Positions 9,701-17,569 of a stretch of DNA of 64,000 nt are shown one piece after another. The DNA lies in the NCBI GenBank assembly GCA_024743215.1, contig JANSWZ010000009.1, forward strand, positions 62,001-126,000. The letters run 5' to 3'. Both the position numbers and the translations under genes were made by a program. The DNA is from Alphaproteobacteria bacterium (GTDB lineage Bacteria > Pseudomonadota > Alphaproteobacteria > Rhizobiales > GCA-2746425). The notes beneath the pieces were generated by a model. That model did no database searches. It was not told where the DNA came from and saw only the letters and a list, made by a program, of their open reading frames with translations. Position 1 is the first letter of the stretch. Each line of letters starts with the position of its first letter.

Positions 9701-10457
9701 CGGGAATATTCCACGACAAAATTAGGGTTTCCACAGCATTCAGCAGAGCGTGAAGGAAAATTCCCAGCAATGATGTGAGCAAAACAGCGCCAAACAGGAT
9801 TGGCGTTTTATAGGTGGCCGCCGCGAAGGTCATTAAATAACCAAGGCCAAGACTGCCCGACATCCATTCAGCCAGAATGGCGCCCACAAGAGCCTGCACA
9901 GCGCCGATTTTTACGCCGACAAATATGCCAGGCAAAGCTGCTGGTAAGTCGATACTGAAAAACCGCTGGGAACGGCGCAATTGAAGTAATTGCGCCAGAT
10001 CATGCATCCGGCTGTCGATATTGCGAAACCCGGCTAGTCCACCAGCAAAAACCGGGAAAAACACGAGGCTGAAAATTAGAATGATTTTGGCGGTCACGCC
10101 CAAGCCGAACCAAATAATAACCAACGGAGCCAGCGCAATTTTCGGAGCGGTTTGTAAAATGACCAGAGGCCCCTCCACAACATCCGCAAGTTTGGGAGTT
10201 TTATAAAAAAGATAGGCGAGTGCCACGCCCACCAGCGTGCCAACCAGCAGACCGATTAGTATATTTTGGACAGTGAATAAAAGATGGGGAAGCAACTCGC
10301 CATCTTGCAGCATCGACCAAAGCGTTGTGCCGACCGATTGTGGCGATGGCAACAAATAGGGTGGCACTGCCAATGGCCCGCTGGCATACCACCACGCCAG
10401 CAGCATCAGCGCCAGTGCTAAGCCGTATTCGCCAATTGCACGAATTTTCGGGATCAA
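9693..10457 (-). CDS. ABC importer permease (NMT1/SsuC type), first permease of operon
   Basis: 254-residue inner-membrane permease with the same family pattern as the product of 7156-7893: a periplasmic-facing YLLPSPQSVGTTL segment near residue 36 and the cytoplasmic coupling loop RSQRFFSIDLPAALPGIFVG. The start overlaps the ATPase gene by four bases and the end overlaps the phosphorylase gene by eight, showing tight translational coupling. With its partner permease it should form the channel energised by the ATPase encoded at 10454-11200. Confidence 0.87.
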   Translation of the reverse strand: MIPKIRAIGEYGLALALMLLAWWYASGPLAVPPYLLPSPQSVGTTLWSMLQDGELLPHLLFTVQNILIGLLVGTLVGVALAYLFYKTPKLADVVEGPLVILQTAPKIALAPLVIIWFGLGVTAKIILIFSLVFFPVFAGGLAGFRNIDSRMHDLAQLLQLRRSQRFFSIDLPAALPGIFVGVKIGAVQALVGAILAEWMSGSLGLGYLMTFAAATYKTPILFGAVLLTSLLGIFLHALLNAVETLILSWNIPDA

Positions 10458-11200
10458 TGGCCTTGCTCCCGCATCATTGTTCTGAGTTCATGCACCAGAT
10501 CGAGATACTTCTGATCGCGTTTGGTGTCTTCGCTGCGCGGCATGGGAATATCTACATCGAAAGTTTTCCGCAGACGGCCTGGGCGCGCGCTCATCACCAT
10601 GACGCGGGTGCCCAAATAGGCGGCTTCTTCGATGGAATGGGTGACGAGCAATATTGTTTTACCCGTTTGTTGCCAGATTTTCAGCAACTCATCGTTCAGC
10701 GTTTCCCGCGTCATCAGGTCAACGGCAGAAAACGGCTCATCCATCAACAATATTGGAGGGTCATCGGCCAAAGCGCGCGCAATGGCTGCTCTTTGCCGCA
10801 TACCGCCCGATAGCTGTTTCGGCAATGCGTTCTCAAATCCATTCAGACTGATCAGATCAATCAGTATCTCCACTTTAGGATCGCTGATCGACCGCGGCAC
10901 ACCTGACGTATCCAATGGAAAACGAATGTTCTCAGCAACCGTTTTCCACGGCAGCAAAACAGCATCTTGGAACACAAAACCAACAGGTCTTTTTTTGTTG
11001 GTCGTACCAAGCTCAATCGTACCGCCCGATACGCTATCGAGTTCCGCAATCAACCTCAGTAGTGTGGATTTCCCGCATCCGGATGGCCCTACAATCGTGA
11101 TGAACGCACCTTGCTCGATTTCAACGTCGACTGGTGCAAGGGCCACGACCGCATTTTCGCCGTCTCCAAAAATTTTCTCTACGCCAGAAAGTTTAATCAA
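10454..11200 (-). CDS. ABC importer ATPase (SsuB/NrtD type)
   Basis: 248-residue ATP-binding subunit: Walker A GPSGCGKST near residue 40, Q-loop in VGFVFQDAVLLPW, ABC signature LSGGMRQR, Walker B ILLMDEPFSAVD, and the switch histidine in LLVTHSIEEA. It is the first gene of the minus-strand operon and hydrolyses ATP for the two permeases. There is a single ATPase gene, so it should act as a homodimer under a heterodimeric channel. About 600 bases of AT-rich spacer separate it from the divergent XRE regulator. Confidence 0.92.
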   Translation of the reverse strand: MIKLSGVEKIFGDGENAVVALAPVDVEIEQGAFITIVGPSGCGKSTLLRLIAELDSVSGGTIELGTTNKKRPVGFVFQDAVLLPWKTVAENIRFPLDTSGVPRSISDPKVEILIDLISLNGFENALPKQLSGGMRQRAAIARALADDPPILLMDEPFSAVDLMTRETLNDELLKIWQQTGKTILLVTHSIEEAAYLGTRVMVMSARPGRLRKTFDVDIPMPRSEDTKRDQKYLDLVHELRTMMREQGH

Positions 11201-11798
11201 AACTCGCCCTAACTAAATGTTTTGTCGAAGATGCATCAATAGCTCGCGCCTCGAATTTCAGCCGCGTCTAACTTGCTTCAAACACCACCCGCGATGCGTT
11301 CATTTCTGACACCGAAAGACAGTCGGCTAGCCGGCCCGGGACCCTTCTAAACAATCATAATTTCGTCCCTATTCGTAGACTAATTAAATAATAATCCATA
11401 TGTCAAGAATAATCCCAATTTTGGGATAGGCCAACAAAATCTGGAATTTTGGAGCATAGTTACGCTACCTTGAGCGCTCCTCTGGCAGGTGGCGCAGCAT
11501 TACGTAAGTTTGAAATTTGTTAGCGAAAACAGCTTGCGGACGTGGAAAAAATTGTCGGCCAGATTTCTAATGTGTTGATATTAAGCATTTTATTGGCCAG
11601 AAATAGTATTCAATCCTGCTCTTTTGCTCATTTTCAACAAGGCTTCTTGGAGATCAAATGCCATTTTGATTTTGAAAATTCAGGGCATCCAACCCTTCCA
11701 ATTTCTTTTCTGGGAAAAGTTCCAAGTTTGGCTTAGCTTGCGCGAACACATTTGACTTAATCATTGCGGTGAAATGAGCTGCCGCAACTAATCGACTA
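11201..11798. other. AT-rich spacer between importer operon and XRE regulator
   Basis: No convincing gene. The AT-rich part from about 11360 to 11460 holds two inverted repeats (listed separately) and is the likely promoter region of the minus-strand operon. I looked for a TPP riboswitch because NMT1-like proteins can serve thiamine salvage, and saw none of its conserved loops. Confidence 0.5.
11413..11451. promoter_or_regulatory. Paired operator-like inverted repeats
   Basis: TCCCAA-TT-TTGGGA (11413-11426) and CAAAAT-CTGGA-ATTTTG (11435-11451) lie side by side. Both contain AATTTTGG, at 11417 and 11445, 28 bases apart. The pair lies in the divergent spacer between the importer operon and the XRE regulator, the expected place for an autoregulatory operator. 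Assignment to this regulator is inference. Confidence 0.4.
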
Positions 11799-12698
11799 AT
11801 GGTAAGGTTTATGACTTCACAGTATGAATCGATATTGCAGTCCGGCGAACGGATACGCGCGCACCGAATTGCGAAGGGACTGTCACCGGAAGACGTGGCA
11901 AGCAAAACCGGGCTTTCGCGCTCTGCAATCTACAGATATGAAGCTGGCCAGCCAATCCGGGTCGATGCTTTGGGCAAAATAGCTGACTTGCTGGGCATAT
12001 CTATCGCGTCGCTTTTTGGTGTGGGCTCAGAGTTTATTTCATCTGCCGTATCATTTTACGAACGTGTATGTCAGCTGGAAGCAAATGCTGATCAAATTAC
12101 TGTGTTGTTTGGCCCTATCGCCTTTTTACTGACAACAAAAAACTTTGATATATATTTGCGCGCCGTATTGACCGAAAGCGTGCCGGAATCCGCATCCAAC
12201 AGACAAAACTTTAATGCTGAGATTGACCAAATTCTAGACCTGCTGGAACGGCGCAAAACAGTCTATCACAAACGCCGCCCGAATATCATCAGCCTTGTAT
12301 CAGCGGCGGAACTTGAACAATTTCTGGATTTGGGAATGGTGGGGAGACGCGGCATTGAAGAACCAGAACTTTCGAAACGCAAAGCAGCAGCATTTGTAGA
12401 GGTAGAAAACTTGCTGAAGTTGCTAACCGACCAGCCAATGGGCGTGCAGATCGGTGTCGTGGAAGATTCACTGCCCGGCGCAAGTTTTCAAATGCTGCGG
12501 AATGGGAATTTTACGCAAGTTGCGATAAGCCCTTTTCGACTTGGATTATATGCGAATGTGCGCGTAGGTGTCGCCACGGTCACATCGGCTCAGGAATCTG
12601 TTCAGCTTCACCAGCAAGTGACATCAGATTTATGGCGGAACAGCAAAAAAGGCGATCACGCGATTAAGATAGTTGAGGGTATTTTAAATCAATACTGA
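11799..12698 (+). CDS. XRE-family transcriptional regulator
   Basis: 299 residues from a GTG-like upstream start, or 295 if the MTSQY methionine (11811) is used. Residues about 14-72 form a Cro/C1-type HTH (RIRAHRIAKGLSPEDVASKT, then GLSRSAIYRYEAGQPIRVDALGKIADLLGISIASLFG). The remaining 220 residues are a helical and beta region that I do not recognise; there is no cupin motif. It is divergent from the importer operon and probably controls it, with the C-terminal part sensing a ligand or partner. Confidence 0.8.
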   Translation: MVRFMTSQYESILQSGERIRAHRIAKGLSPEDVASKTGLSRSAIYRYEAGQPIRVDALGKIADLLGISIASLFGVGSEFISSAVSFYERVCQLEANADQITVLFGPIAFLLTTKNFDIYLRAVLTESVPESASNRQNFNAEIDQILDLLERRKTVYHKRRPNIISLVSAAELEQFLDLGMVGRRGIEEPELSKRKAAAFVEVENLLKLLTDQPMGVQIGVVEDSLPGASFQMLRNGNFTQVAISPFRLGLYANVRVGVATVTSAQESVQLHQQVTSDLWRNSKKGDHAIKIVEGILNQY

Positions 12699-12786
12699 TT
12701 GACCATACCAACTAATATGAACAGACATTCGGCTACTCAGCTTGCGCCAGAAATGGACCGTAGTGACCAACTGAAAAATACCGTTG

Positions 12787-13494
12787 CTAGGCTGCATGTC
12801 GGCCAGACACGCGCTGCCATGCGATCATTGCAAGCATGAGGACAACGGCCAGACCGGACAGAACCGCAACAAGCGTATTTGTCCCTGCATTCGCAACAGC
12901 GATTCCCAGAAAGCCCCACGCAACTGCAGCGCTGTAGCTCCAGTGCCCAAGCTTGTGAAAATGATACACCGCAAAGGCCACGGCCAGCACCAGCGCAATA
13001 ATGGCAGCTGTTCCCTCCGATGTTAGTCCATAGCCTGCCAGAAGCAGGCCGATGGACACAAAGGACGCAGCGGAAAGCCATCCGGCATAAAGCGCCACAG
13101 GCCAACTGGCTGACCATGCGGGTTGCGCAGATTGTGTCTGGTACAGGGAGATCAGCACACTGATCAGCATCACCCAGATCAGAACTGTGGCCCAAAGGGG
13201 CGAAAGCAGGGCAACCGGCAACCAGATGGCCCCCACTGCCAGCGAAATAAACAGCGCAATGCGACCATGATCCCAATCAGCATCATCCTTGTGTCTGAAA
13301 ACACCAAGCCCGGCATGTATGATCAGGGCGAGATAGATCAGACCCCAAATGGCAAATGCCCAACCGGCAGGCTGCACGGCTGGGTCATTTTGAGGGATGG
13401 GGTAGCGCTCCGGGTCAAAACCACCAAACTCGGGTGACAGAAACGGCGATATGGCAAATGCAATGGCTGCAATTAATACGAGATAGGCTTTCAT
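12787..13494 (-). CDS. TspO/MBR-like multi-pass membrane protein
   Basis: 235 residues with six to seven hydrophobic segments. The motif PAVQPAGWAFAIWGLIYLAL near residue 40 and the later ALYAGWLSAASFVSIG are typical of proteins annotated as tryptophan-rich sensory proteins, a distant group of the TspO family. It is longer than classical TspO (about 160 residues). Function is unknown; classical TspO binds porphyrins. The gene faces the XRE regulator tail to tail. Its last 71 bases (12791-12861) recur in the same direction at 7011-7081. Confidence 0.65.
   Translation of the reverse strand: MKAYLVLIAAIAFAISPFLSPEFGGFDPERYPIPQNDPAVQPAGWAFAIWGLIYLALIIHAGLGVFRHKDDADWDHGRIALFISLAVGAIWLPVALLSPLWATVLIWVMLISVLISLYQTQSAQPAWSASWPVALYAGWLSAASFVSIGLLLAGYGLTSEGTAAIIALVLAVAFAVYHFHKLGHWSYSAAVAWGFLGIAVANAGTNTLVAVLSGLAVVLMLAMIAWQRVSGRHAA
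12791..12861 (-). repeat. Direct repeat, right copy (partner 7011-7081)
   Basis: 3' end of the TspO-like gene; the same 71 bases with about eight substitutions occur at 7011-7081 in the same orientation. The two copies bracket the importer operon and its XRE regulator (about 5.7 kb). Confidence 0.75.
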
Positions 13495-13821
13495 GGTCTC
13501 AATAGGTCCTTGGGTGCATGTTCGTTACGGCTCTGATCACCGCAGCCTTGCCTGTATAGATATGGGCACTCTTGCAGGCGTTTCAAAATGCAAACATAGT
13601 TTGAAAGCTCCCAACCTGGCGAAATAGGGGAGGTTGATTGCTGTTCAAGCGTGTTAAAGTGAAAGTACCGATTGGGAAACAGCACTGCCGCAAGAACGGC
13701 CTTGTTCGGGTGGCGCCGACCTATGACACAGCCTGGATGTCAACGCATCCGTTTGGCGGGGGAATTCCGAGGTAATTGATGGTCCTGTCTGTCAGGCCAA
13801 TAAACTAAGCTGGAGGCTCAC
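13495..13821. other. Intergenic region without visible gene
   Basis: Upstream region shared by the TspO-like gene and the divergent secreted-protein gene. I saw no coding frame with family features, no strong hairpin and no known riboswitch. A TGGAGGC ribosome-binding sequence at its right end serves the gene at 13822. Confidence 0.5.
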
Positions 13822-14607
13822 ATGATGTCACAAAAATCCGTTCTCAGCGCAGTGTTCGGCAAATTGATCGTCGTGATTTATCCAATTTTTGCCCTATCAT
13901 TTTCCATGCTGTCTGGCAGTCATGCAACGCCTGGTTCCGGCATTGTGACATCCGATCAGATCATTGGCACCACAGCAAAAACATTCTTCGTCATCAGAAC
14001 CACCACCCTGCGCCCGCCCAGCTACTATGAATACAAAAAGCGCATTGAGTTGGTCGAACTGTCCATTGCATCAGGTGCGATCGAGCAACAATGCCTGGTC
14101 CGGGAAACCGCCTATGAGTACGATTTTGATGCCAGCCAGAAAACCTGGGAGGAAACCGAACTGGTGGAATCCGGGTGTCAGGTTTTCGATGTCCTGACAA
14201 TGCGCGGCGCAAACTATATTGAACCTCAAGCAATGGGGCCGCATTACCATGAGTTTCGGCTGACAGCTGAGGGGCTCTTGGTGCGGAAAACCGACCATGA
14301 CGACCCACGCCCCTGGCAGATGATGGTGGCGCTGGCTGATATAAAAACCCGGGCTGCAGAGATGACCAAAATCACCCGATCAATCCTGTCGTGGCAAACA
14401 GATGATGAATTGGGAGACACTTTCAGCCTGTTTAGCCCGGATGATGAATATGAGACCCTGCCGGACATTTGTGAGTTAAACGCGGCACCCGTGGGCGCAT
14501 TGCGGCAGGAATGGGTGTTCCAGAAATTCGTCTGCTGGTCGGGCGACGATGATTCTTACGGAGCCATTTTTTATCTACCCGTCAAAGCCCCGCCGGTGGA
14601 CGAGTAG
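13822..14607 (+). CDS. Secreted hypothetical protein
   Basis: 261 residues with an N-terminal hydrophobic signal (VVIYPIFALSFSMLSGSHA). The mature part is acidic and beta-rich, with paired cysteines (QQCLVRE, ESGCQVFD, DICELN, KFVCWSG) suggesting disulfides in the periplasm. I do not recognise the family. The gene ends 39 bases from the convergent 7TM/AraC gene; a shared role is possible but unsupported. The start is backed by TGGAGG eight bases upstream. Confidence 0.6.
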   Translation: MMSQKSVLSAVFGKLIVVIYPIFALSFSMLSGSHATPGSGIVTSDQIIGTTAKTFFVIRTTTLRPPSYYEYKKRIELVELSIASGAIEQQCLVRETAYEYDFDASQKTWEETELVESGCQVFDVLTMRGANYIEPQAMGPHYHEFRLTAEGLLVRKTDHDDPRPWQMMVALADIKTRAAEMTKITRSILSWQTDDELGDTFSLFSPDDEYETLPDICELNAAPVGALRQEWVFQKFVCWSGDDDSYGAIFYLPVKAPPVDE

Positions 14608-14646
14608 GCTCAGAACAGCTTTGGACAAATCATCCATTGATGACCC

Positions 14647-16446
14647 TTATGTCTCGGGCGTCACGGACCTGGCTGTTTCACTTGGTGTTTCTTCAAATTT
14701 CTGCCGATACACTTTTGCGAAATGACTGATGTTGGAGAACCCGGCGGCCTTGGCAACTTCGCTGACAGTTCTGTCTTGACCCATCAGAATGAGGTCTCTT
14801 GCGTAATTCAGACGAACGGAACGAATGAAATTCGTGGAATTCAGGCCGTGCGACTTTTTCAGCCGGCGACCCAATGTTCTCTCGCTCATAGCCAGCGCGG
14901 CAGCCAGTTCCTTAACGCCGAAATCAGGATCACCAACACGGTCGAGAACAGATTCGGTGACCCGATCCAGAAAACGCTGTTCCGCCGACATCAGAAGATT
15001 GTTTTCGGGACTGTCAATCAAGATCGCTTCCAGCGCTTCGATCCTGGCATTGGTGATTTCCTGCAGTTTGATCTGTTCGCTCTCCAGCGCGGCTGTATCT
15101 TTTCGCAAGGCCACAGCATCCGTTATGGCTGTCTGGCTTTGTAGGCGCATGGAATTCACTATGGTCGATATGGCGATCATCATGAAGATGGTCTCCCCCG
15201 CAACAGCGAGATAGTACCCCCATGCAATGGGGCGCAGCAAAATCAACTCATAGGCGAAGCCAGCCTGTCTGATGGTCATCGGAAAAGTCTGGAAATAGAC
15301 CGCAAAAAACAAGCCAGTGGAAAAAATGAACAATGACAAGGCTATGGGTTTGGCCTGCGGCAACCCTTCACGGATCTTCATCAAAGAGACGCCGAGCAGA
15401 ATGAGGGGGTTTATGAAGAAGATCAGATGCAATGGAAGAGATAAAGTCCATGGGTCGAGAACGGCAAGGCTGGTTGTGACCACAGCGACAACAGATAGCA
15501 GGCCGAACAGCAATTCCAGCCGGCGTTGACCAGCACCAACCCGCAACAGGATGCGGCAATATTGAATGCTCGCAAAGACTGCAAGCCCGGCCAGAAATTC
15601 AGAAATCGGCGACAGCATGAAAACAGGCAGTGTCACACCCACGAAGTGGCTGAACCAGCCATCGTAAATGAACGAGAAACCAAAAAGACACGCCAGATAG
15701 AGCGTATAAAATTTGTAGAAGCGGGCTTCTATCTGCCGAAAGACCACAATGCTGAACAGGGCAATTGTCAGCGTGTACCCCAGGAAAGCAGCAGACAAAA
15801 TCAACACAAAAGCCGACCATTCGGCAAACAGGGTCGACGACGTGATCACCGGGGTAATGGTCGGCTCCAGAGTCCCACTAATACGCAGATAGAACTCACG
15901 TTCGGTGCCGGGCTCAACGCTGAGTGGCAATCCGGTTTTGAGGGCATGGTTGGCTCTTTGCGCAGGTGGCACGGTTCTGCCATCCCGGGCGACAGCAACA
16001 AGACCATCTGTGTGCTGCCCGAACAAAACAATCTCATCAAAAATGACTTCTGCAAAAGTGACCGTCCAGGTTTTCGCGCGCTCATGATTGTTATGGATGG
16101 TAAAGCGAAGCCACAGCGCTTCTGTTGGGAGAGGCGCCGCATATGCGCCGCCGCAAGGTGCAGCGTCGAAGACTTGTGAGCCTATTGTGTCGGAATTGAT
16201 TGTCCCTGATCGGTCAAGAAAGGATTCCGCATGCAGTCGGCGCAGCTGATCGCCCGCTTCTTCTGAAAGCGTATTACCCGTCTGCGCAACGCGGTTATCT
16301 TCGGCACAATCTGGCAGTCCACCATTGGCCTGTGCGTTCAATGATAGAGCCATGATGCACAGCAATACAGTCAGGAGATATGCAAGCCGGTACAAATGCA
16401 AACTCATCACGACACCCATCTTGTTGATTCGGTGTATGCGATACAT
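14647..16446 (-). CDS. 7TMR-DISM membrane sensor with C-terminal AraC-type HTH
   Basis: 599 residues. Order: a signal or first helix (about 14-41); an extracytoplasmic beta domain of the 7TMR-DISMED2 type (about 60-190, with ALWLRFTIHNN and EFYLRISGTLEPTITPVI); seven transmembrane helices (about 205-415); a short coiled coil rich in Glu and Gln (about 430-465); and an AraC HTH domain (about 490-590, ELAAALAMSERTLGRRLKKS and VSEVAKAAGFSNISHFAKVYR). It should sense an extracellular small molecule and bind DNA while tethered to the membrane. Most 7TMR-DISM proteins carry kinase or cyclase output domains, so direct DNA-binding output is uncommon. The likely start may be the inner methionine at residue 14. 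Confidence 0.85.
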   Translation of the reverse strand: MYRIHRINKMGVVMSLHLYRLAYLLTVLLCIMALSLNAQANGGLPDCAEDNRVAQTGNTLSEEAGDQLRRLHAESFLDRSGTINSDTIGSQVFDAAPCGGAYAAPLPTEALWLRFTIHNNHERAKTWTVTFAEVIFDEIVLFGQHTDGLVAVARDGRTVPPAQRANHALKTGLPLSVEPGTEREFYLRISGTLEPTITPVITSSTLFAEWSAFVLILSAAFLGYTLTIALFSIVVFRQIEARFYKFYTLYLACLFGFSFIYDGWFSHFVGVTLPVFMLSPISEFLAGLAVFASIQYCRILLRVGAGQRRLELLFGLLSVVAVVTTSLAVLDPWTLSLPLHLIFFINPLILLGVSLMKIREGLPQAKPIALSLFIFSTGLFFAVYFQTFPMTIRQAGFAYELILLRPIAWGYYLAVAGETIFMMIAISTIVNSMRLQSQTAITDAVALRKDTAALESEQIKLQEITNARIEALEAILIDSPENNLLMSAEQRFLDRVTESVLDRVGDPDFGVKELAAALAMSERTLGRRLKKSHGLNSTNFIRSVRLNYARDLILMGQDRTVSEVAKAAGFSNISHFAKVYRQKFEETPSETARSVTPET

Positions 16447-16669
16447 CTATCTGGTTTCAGTCCAAATGCGGTGCAGCCTCACTCGCTCATTTCGGACAAA
16501 TTTCGTCGCATAACGGCCAAAGGCCCGACAACGTAATCAATTCAGGCAAAAACCTGTTCTGACAGCAAGTGATGGCTGGGCGGTGGTGACCGCCAAGAAG
16601 GGTGTGGCCAACGCACCCTTGTCTGGAGTGGGGGCGACACAGACCGATGGCGGCGCTTCAGTAGCGGTA

Positions 16670-17569
16670 TCAGATAAGGGCGCTCTGTTTCAGAAACTCC
16701 AGCATGGTTGCATGTTGTTTTTCGGTGAGCGGCCAGGCGGAGGGCGGACGTGTAGGTCCACAATCAAGACCGAGCGCCTGCAAAGCTGCTTTGACGCCGG
16801 TCACATTGGTGCCATTCAGTTCTTCGGCACGTATGTCCTCAAACGCACGCATGCCTTTGATGAGCTCATTGGCTTTGACATAATTGCCGGCATCGAGCGC
16901 TCCGTGAATTGCGATGGAACGTTCCGGCCACACATTGATCAGGCCGGAGGTGAAACCGCGTGCACCAACCGCATAAAGCGGTGGAGCCCAAACCTCAGCA
17001 AGTCCGCAAACCCAAACAATGGATGGATCGCAAGCGGAGATAGCTGCACTCAATTTCAACGGATTCGGTGTGGCCCACTTGACGCCTTTCACACCCGGCT
17101 GGTCGCACATGGCTTTGATAGCGTCGATGCCAATCGTGTCGTTCCGCAGATACAGCATCATCGGCAGACCGCCACTCGCGTCACTAATTGCCTTGAGATA
17201 GTCAACAGTGCCGCGTGGCGCCACGAACGGGTCAGGTGGTTGGTGGATCATCAGCGCTGAAGCGCCTGCATCGGCTGATTCTCTTGCAAGGCGGCATGCA
17301 TCGCGGATACCACGACCGATGCCCGCGAGAAGCGGTGCCTGCCCGTTGATCATTTCTGCGACGGACCTTACCATCGTGCAGGCTTCATCAGTCGTCAGCG
17401 CGTAGAATTCGCCGGTATTTCCGTTGACGACAGGAATATGCATGCCCGCCCCCAACGCCCTGTCGATGATTGGCTTGAGCCTTTGTGGTGCGATGTTGCC
17501 ATCAGCATCATAAGGCGTGACAAGAATGCCCGAAATTCCGGTCAGGGCTTCGTCGAGATCATGTGCCAT
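16670..17569 (-). CDS. DapA/NanA-family lyase or dehydratase for a keto-deoxy sugar acid
   Basis: 299-residue TIM-barrel enzyme of the dihydrodipicolinate synthase family. Visible motifs are the N-terminal VVNGNTGEFYALT loop (GGTGE type), the tyrosine in MMLYLRND (about residue 140) and the Schiff-base lysine in GVKGVKWATPN (about residue 164). The GNTGEFYALT form occurs in sugar-acid members such as keto-deoxy-glucarate dehydratase rather than in true DapA. Its ATG overlaps the stop of the IlvD-type gene (TGATG), so both are translated together. It probably processes the 2-keto-3-deoxy acid made by that dehydratase; the exact product is unknown. Confidence 0.82.
   Translation of the reverse strand: MAHDLDEALTGISGILVTPYDADGNIAPQRLKPIIDRALGAGMHIPVVNGNTGEFYALTTDEACTMVRSVAEMINGQAPLLAGIGRGIRDACRLARESADAGASALMIHQPPDPFVAPRGTVDYLKAISDASGGLPMMLYLRNDTIGIDAIKAMCDQPGVKGVKWATPNPLKLSAAISACDPSIVWVCGLAEVWAPPLYAVGARGFTSGLINVWPERSIAIHGALDAGNYVKANELIKGMRAFEDIRAEELNGTNVTGVKAALQALGLDCGPTRPPSAWPLTEKQHATMLEFLKQSALI

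Noticed and set aside
11201-11340. Possible TPP riboswitch before the NMT1-type operon
   Set aside because: The conserved TPP loops (CTGAGA and the ACCTGA-type element) are absent.
15526-16179. 217-codon plus-strand frame
   Set aside because: Antisense shadow of the 7TM/AraC gene; composition is that of reversed membrane helices.
16583-17260. 225-codon plus-strand frame
   Set aside because: Mostly antisense to the DapA-like gene and without recognisable features; its first 29 codons fall in the spacer and also match nothing I know.
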